A DNA stretch of 15,989 nucleotides from a bacterium UBA7470 (GTDB lineage Bacteria; Pseudomonadota; Gammaproteobacteria; Burkholderiales; Burkholderiaceae_C). This document shows, piece after piece, positions 13,683 through 15,989 of this stretch. The stretch is from contig DLPA01000049.1 of assembly GCA_002479815.1 (NCBI GenBank), positions 1 to 15,989 of the forward strand, read 5' to 3'. Under the pieces are notes generated by a model. It made no database searches, was not told where the DNA came from, and worked only from the letters and a program-made list of their open reading frames with translations. The translations under genes and the position numbers were made by a program. Numbering within the stretch: the first letter of the stretch is position 1; each line of letters opens with the position of its first letter.

Positions 13683-15989
13683 TCAGACTTTTGCTGATAG
13701 TGCCTTCCAAGTTGTCCGTTGTTGTTTCCACTGGGGCAACACCGCACGGGCGTTGCGCTCTTTGACGTGACCAAACCCCTTGATGCCCTCTGGCAAGCGC
13801 AGCAATGCCAAGGCTTGGGACTGGTTGTCCGCCGTCAGCCGCGCCAGCACCTCGTCGATGGTGGCTTGGTAGTCGGCGATGAGTTGGCGCTCCATGCGAC
13901 GCTCTTCGGTACGGCCGAATATATCCCACGCCGTGCCGCGTAAAAACTTCAATTTTTTCAAAAGTTTGAATGCCGAGCACATCCAAGGGCCATAGGCTTG
14001 CTTGACCAGTTCTCCACGGTTGTTTTTCTTCGCCAGCAGGGGGGGCGCAAGGTGATGTTGCACCGCAAAGCCCGGCTCAAACTGCGCATTCAGTTTGGCT
14101 TCAAAATCAGCATCCAGATGCAGACGAGCCACTTCATACTCGTCTTTGTAGGCCATCAGTTTGAACAAGACGCGTGCCACGGTATCGGTCAGGCTGGTGC
14201 GCCCCAATCGGCTTTCTGCCACCTGCACTTTTTCGACCCATTGTTGATAGCTTTGTGCGTAAGCCGCATCTTGATAATCCGTTAAGAATGCGACACGCCG
14301 TGCCACCACGTCGCTCAGGGGCGCTTTGCGGTGCAGGGTGATGGTGGCCTCGGGCGTGAGCAGCCGTTGCACAGCCACAGGGTCATATGCCGCCAGTCGG
14401 CCCCACGCAAATGCGGTTTTGTTCGCTTCTACCGCCACCGCATTGAGTTCGATGGCGCGCATCAACGAGGCCAAGCGCAGCGGAATCCACCCCCGCTGCC
14501 ACGCATAGCCTAAGAGCATGGGGTTGATGTAGAGGGTATCGCCCAGCAGGGTGCGGGCCATGGCCTCGGCATTGAACAGGCCCAAATCGTGTGCCGCAAT
14601 GCTTTGTGAAATGGTGGCGACGCACGCATCCGCTGGGTTTTCCCAGTTGCCGTTTTTCACAAATGCGGCAGTCGGTGTGCTGCTGCTGTTCAAAGCGACG
14701 TGCGTGCGCCCTTCCCGCATCCGCAACAGGGTTTCTTTGCCGGCAGTGACGAGGGGGTCGCAGCCCAAAATCAAATCCGCCGCCGCCATGCTGACGCGAG
14801 TGGTGCAGATGCTGTGTTGGTCGGGCGCGATGAAGATGTGGCTCCACGTCGCGCCGCCTTTTTGCGCCAAGCCTGCCGCGTCTTGCGTGACGATGCCCTT
14901 GCCTTCCAAGTGCGCTGCCATGCCCAGCAGTTGCCCGATGGTGATGACTCCCGTGCCACCCACGCCCGCCACGACGATGCCCCAAGGTTGCGTCAACTCA
15001 ACACCATTGGGTTCAGGCAGATCGGTGCGAGGGCTGGGCTGTGGGCGGTCTGAGGCGGCTTGTTTCTTCTTGGCTTGACCTTTGACCGTGACAAAGCTGG
15101 GACAAAAACCATTGACGCAGCTCGCATCTTTGTTGCAAGTGCTTTGGTTGATGGTGCGTTTGCGCCCGAACTCGGTTTCCAAAGGCTCAATCGACAAGCA
15201 ATTGCTTTGCACGCCACAATCGCCGCAGCCTTCGCACACCGCCTCGTTGATGAGCACGGTGGTCGTGGGTGCAGCCATCGTGCCGCGTTTGCGGCGACGG
15301 CGTTTTTCGGTGGCACAGGTTTGGTCGTAAATGATGACGGTCGTGCCTTTGATCTCGCGGAACTCGCGCTGGATGCGATCCAATTCATCGCGGTGGTGAA
15401 TGGCAATGCCGGTGGGCAAGCCTTGCACCTGCGCGTATTTCTCGGGTTCGTCGGTGACGATGGTGATTTTTTGTGCGCCCTCGGCCCGCATGCTTTGGGC
15501 GATTTGCACCACGCTGTGTCCTTCGGGGCGCTCGCCGACTTGTTGGCCGCCCGTCATGGCGACGGCATCGTTGTACAAAATTTTGTAAGTGATGTTCACG
15601 CCGGCGGCAATGCTTTGGCGCACCGCCAGCAGCCCGCTGTGGAAGTACGTGCCATCGCCCAAATTGGCAAAGACGTGCTGCTCGTTGGAAAACGGCTGCT
15701 GCCCCACCCAAGGCACGCCCTCGCCGCCCATTTGCGTAAAGCCGTAGGTGGAACGATCCATCCAAATGCTCATGAAATGGCAACCGATGCCCGCCATGGC
15801 CCGCGAGCCTTCGGGGACTTTGGTGCTGGTGTTGTGCGGGCAGCCCGAGCAAAACCACGGTTGGCGCTCGGCCCCGCTGGACACGGTGAGCGTCTGCATG
15901 GCGCGTTCTTTGCCTTCCAGCACGCTCAAATGCGCGTTCATGCGGGCGGCCACTTCCTCGGGTACGCCCATTTTTTGCAGGCGCTGCGC
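13683..15989 (-). CDS. Indolepyruvate:ferredoxin oxidoreductase, fused type, C-terminal 768 residues
   Basis: The frame is open to the right edge, so the N-terminal part lies outside. The enzyme family oxidatively decarboxylates aryl pyruvates such as indolepyruvate to aryl-acetyl-CoA, reducing ferredoxin, in aromatic amino-acid breakdown. Numbering from the first visible residue: a CSGCPHN motif at about 47-53 and a thiamine-diphosphate-binding region with GDGTYFHSG (111-119) and NDAVAMTGGQ (140-149) form the IorA-like catalytic part. An iron-sulfur region follows, with Cys252, 255, 258 and 264 and then Cys285, 291 and 296. An IorB-like gamma domain starts with VVAGVGGTGV (about 339-348). 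The final 250 or so residues match the extra C-terminal region of the fused betaproteobacterial enzymes. The intact alpha-gamma fusion differs from two-gene iorA/iorB systems in archaea. Exact substrate is inferred from family. Confidence 0.9.
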   Translation of the reverse strand, partial: AQRLQKMGVPEEVAARMNAHLSVLEGKERAMQTLTVSSGAERQPWFCSGCPHNTSTKVPEGSRAMAGIGCHFMSIWMDRSTYGFTQMGGEGVPWVGQQPFSNEQHVFANLGDGTYFHSGLLAVRQSIAAGVNITYKILYNDAVAMTGGQQVGERPEGHSVVQIAQSMRAEGAQKITIVTDEPEKYAQVQGLPTGIAIHHRDELDRIQREFREIKGTTVIIYDQTCATEKRRRRKRGTMAAPTTTVLINEAVCEGCGDCGVQSNCLSIEPLETEFGRKRTINQSTCNKDASCVNGFCPSFVTVKGQAKKKQAASDRPQPSPRTDLPEPNGVELTQPWGIVVAGVGGTGVITIGQLLGMAAHLEGKGIVTQDAAGLAQKGGATWSHIFIAPDQHSICTTRVSMAAADLILGCDPLVTAGKETLLRMREGRTHVALNSSSTPTAAFVKNGNWENPADACVATISQSIAAHDLGLFNAEAMARTLLGDTLYINPMLLGYAWQRGWIPLRLASLMRAIELNAVAVEANKTAFAWGRLAAYDPVAVQRLLTPEATITLHRKAPLSDVVARRVAFLTDYQDAAYAQSYQQWVEKVQVAESRLGRTSLTDTVARVLFKLMAYKDEYEVARLHLDADFEAKLNAQFEPGFAVQHHLAPPLLAKKNNRGELVKQAYGPWMCSAFKLLKKLKFLRGTAWDIFGRTEERRMERQLIADYQATIDEVLARLTADNQSQALALLRLPEGIKGFGHVKERNARAVLPQWKQQRTTWKALSAKV

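Noticed and set aside
14383..14985. 200-codon minus-strand frame inside the oxidoreductase
   Set aside because: It is a shifted-frame shadow of the gamma domain, with a His/Arg/Gly-rich composition and no motifs.
1..15989. CRISPR array, tRNA, insertion sequence or prophage
   Set aside because: I found no regularly spaced repeats, cloverleaf-like sequences, transposase motifs or phage genes; the region is dense ordinary chromosomal coding sequence.

Overview
The window looks like chromosomal core DNA from a betaproteobacterium of the order Burkholderiales, most likely a Comamonadaceae-type organism. This rests on protein content and gene order (LysM protein next to dprA, divergent from def-fmt; yajC-secD-secF; a fused indolepyruvate:ferredoxin oxidoreductase; ureG), not on any database search. 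Coding density is very high and no gene-free stretch exceeds about 215 bases. I see no tRNA, rRNA, insertion sequence, CRISPR array or phage gene. Layout, left to right. (1) Positions 1-171 hold the 3' end of ureG (urease nickel-insertion GTPase) on the plus strand. Its tail overlaps the tail of a convergent sensor kinase by 14 bases. (2) Positions 158-4903 on the minus strand form a tightly packed series, in transcription order: def (peptide deformylase), fmt (methionyl-tRNA formyltransferase), azlC and azlD (two-subunit branched-chain amino-acid exporter), an OmpR-family response regulator and a QseC-like sensor kinase. Every junction is either an overlap or a gap of a few bases at most, so it reads as one operon. 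(3) Positions 4904-5117 are a divergent intergenic region. (4) Positions 5118-7801 on the plus strand carry a secreted or membrane-anchored LysM protein and dprA (DNA uptake and recombination). A probable intrinsic terminator lies inside the last codons of dprA. (5) Positions 7813-13600 on the minus strand carry, in transcription order, yajC, secD, secF (accessory Sec translocase complex) and a large DUF1631-type protein whose start overlaps the end of secF. (6) Positions 13683-15989 on the minus strand hold the C-terminal two thirds of an indolepyruvate:ferredoxin oxidoreductase whose start lies beyond the window. How the genes fit together: def and fmt act at the two ends of N-formylmethionine metabolism (adding formyl to initiator Met-tRNA, then removing it from nascent protein). 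AzlC and AzlD form one exporter, and the downstream two-component pair may sense a related signal, though that link is inferred only from gene order. SecD, SecF and YajC form one membrane complex. I did not find convincing evidence of a new biological system. The points most worth a second look are the azlCD-regulator-kinase arrangement, a His/Asn/Pro-rich insertion in the response regulator receiver domain, the DUF1631 gene coupled to secF, and the terminator embedded in dprA.
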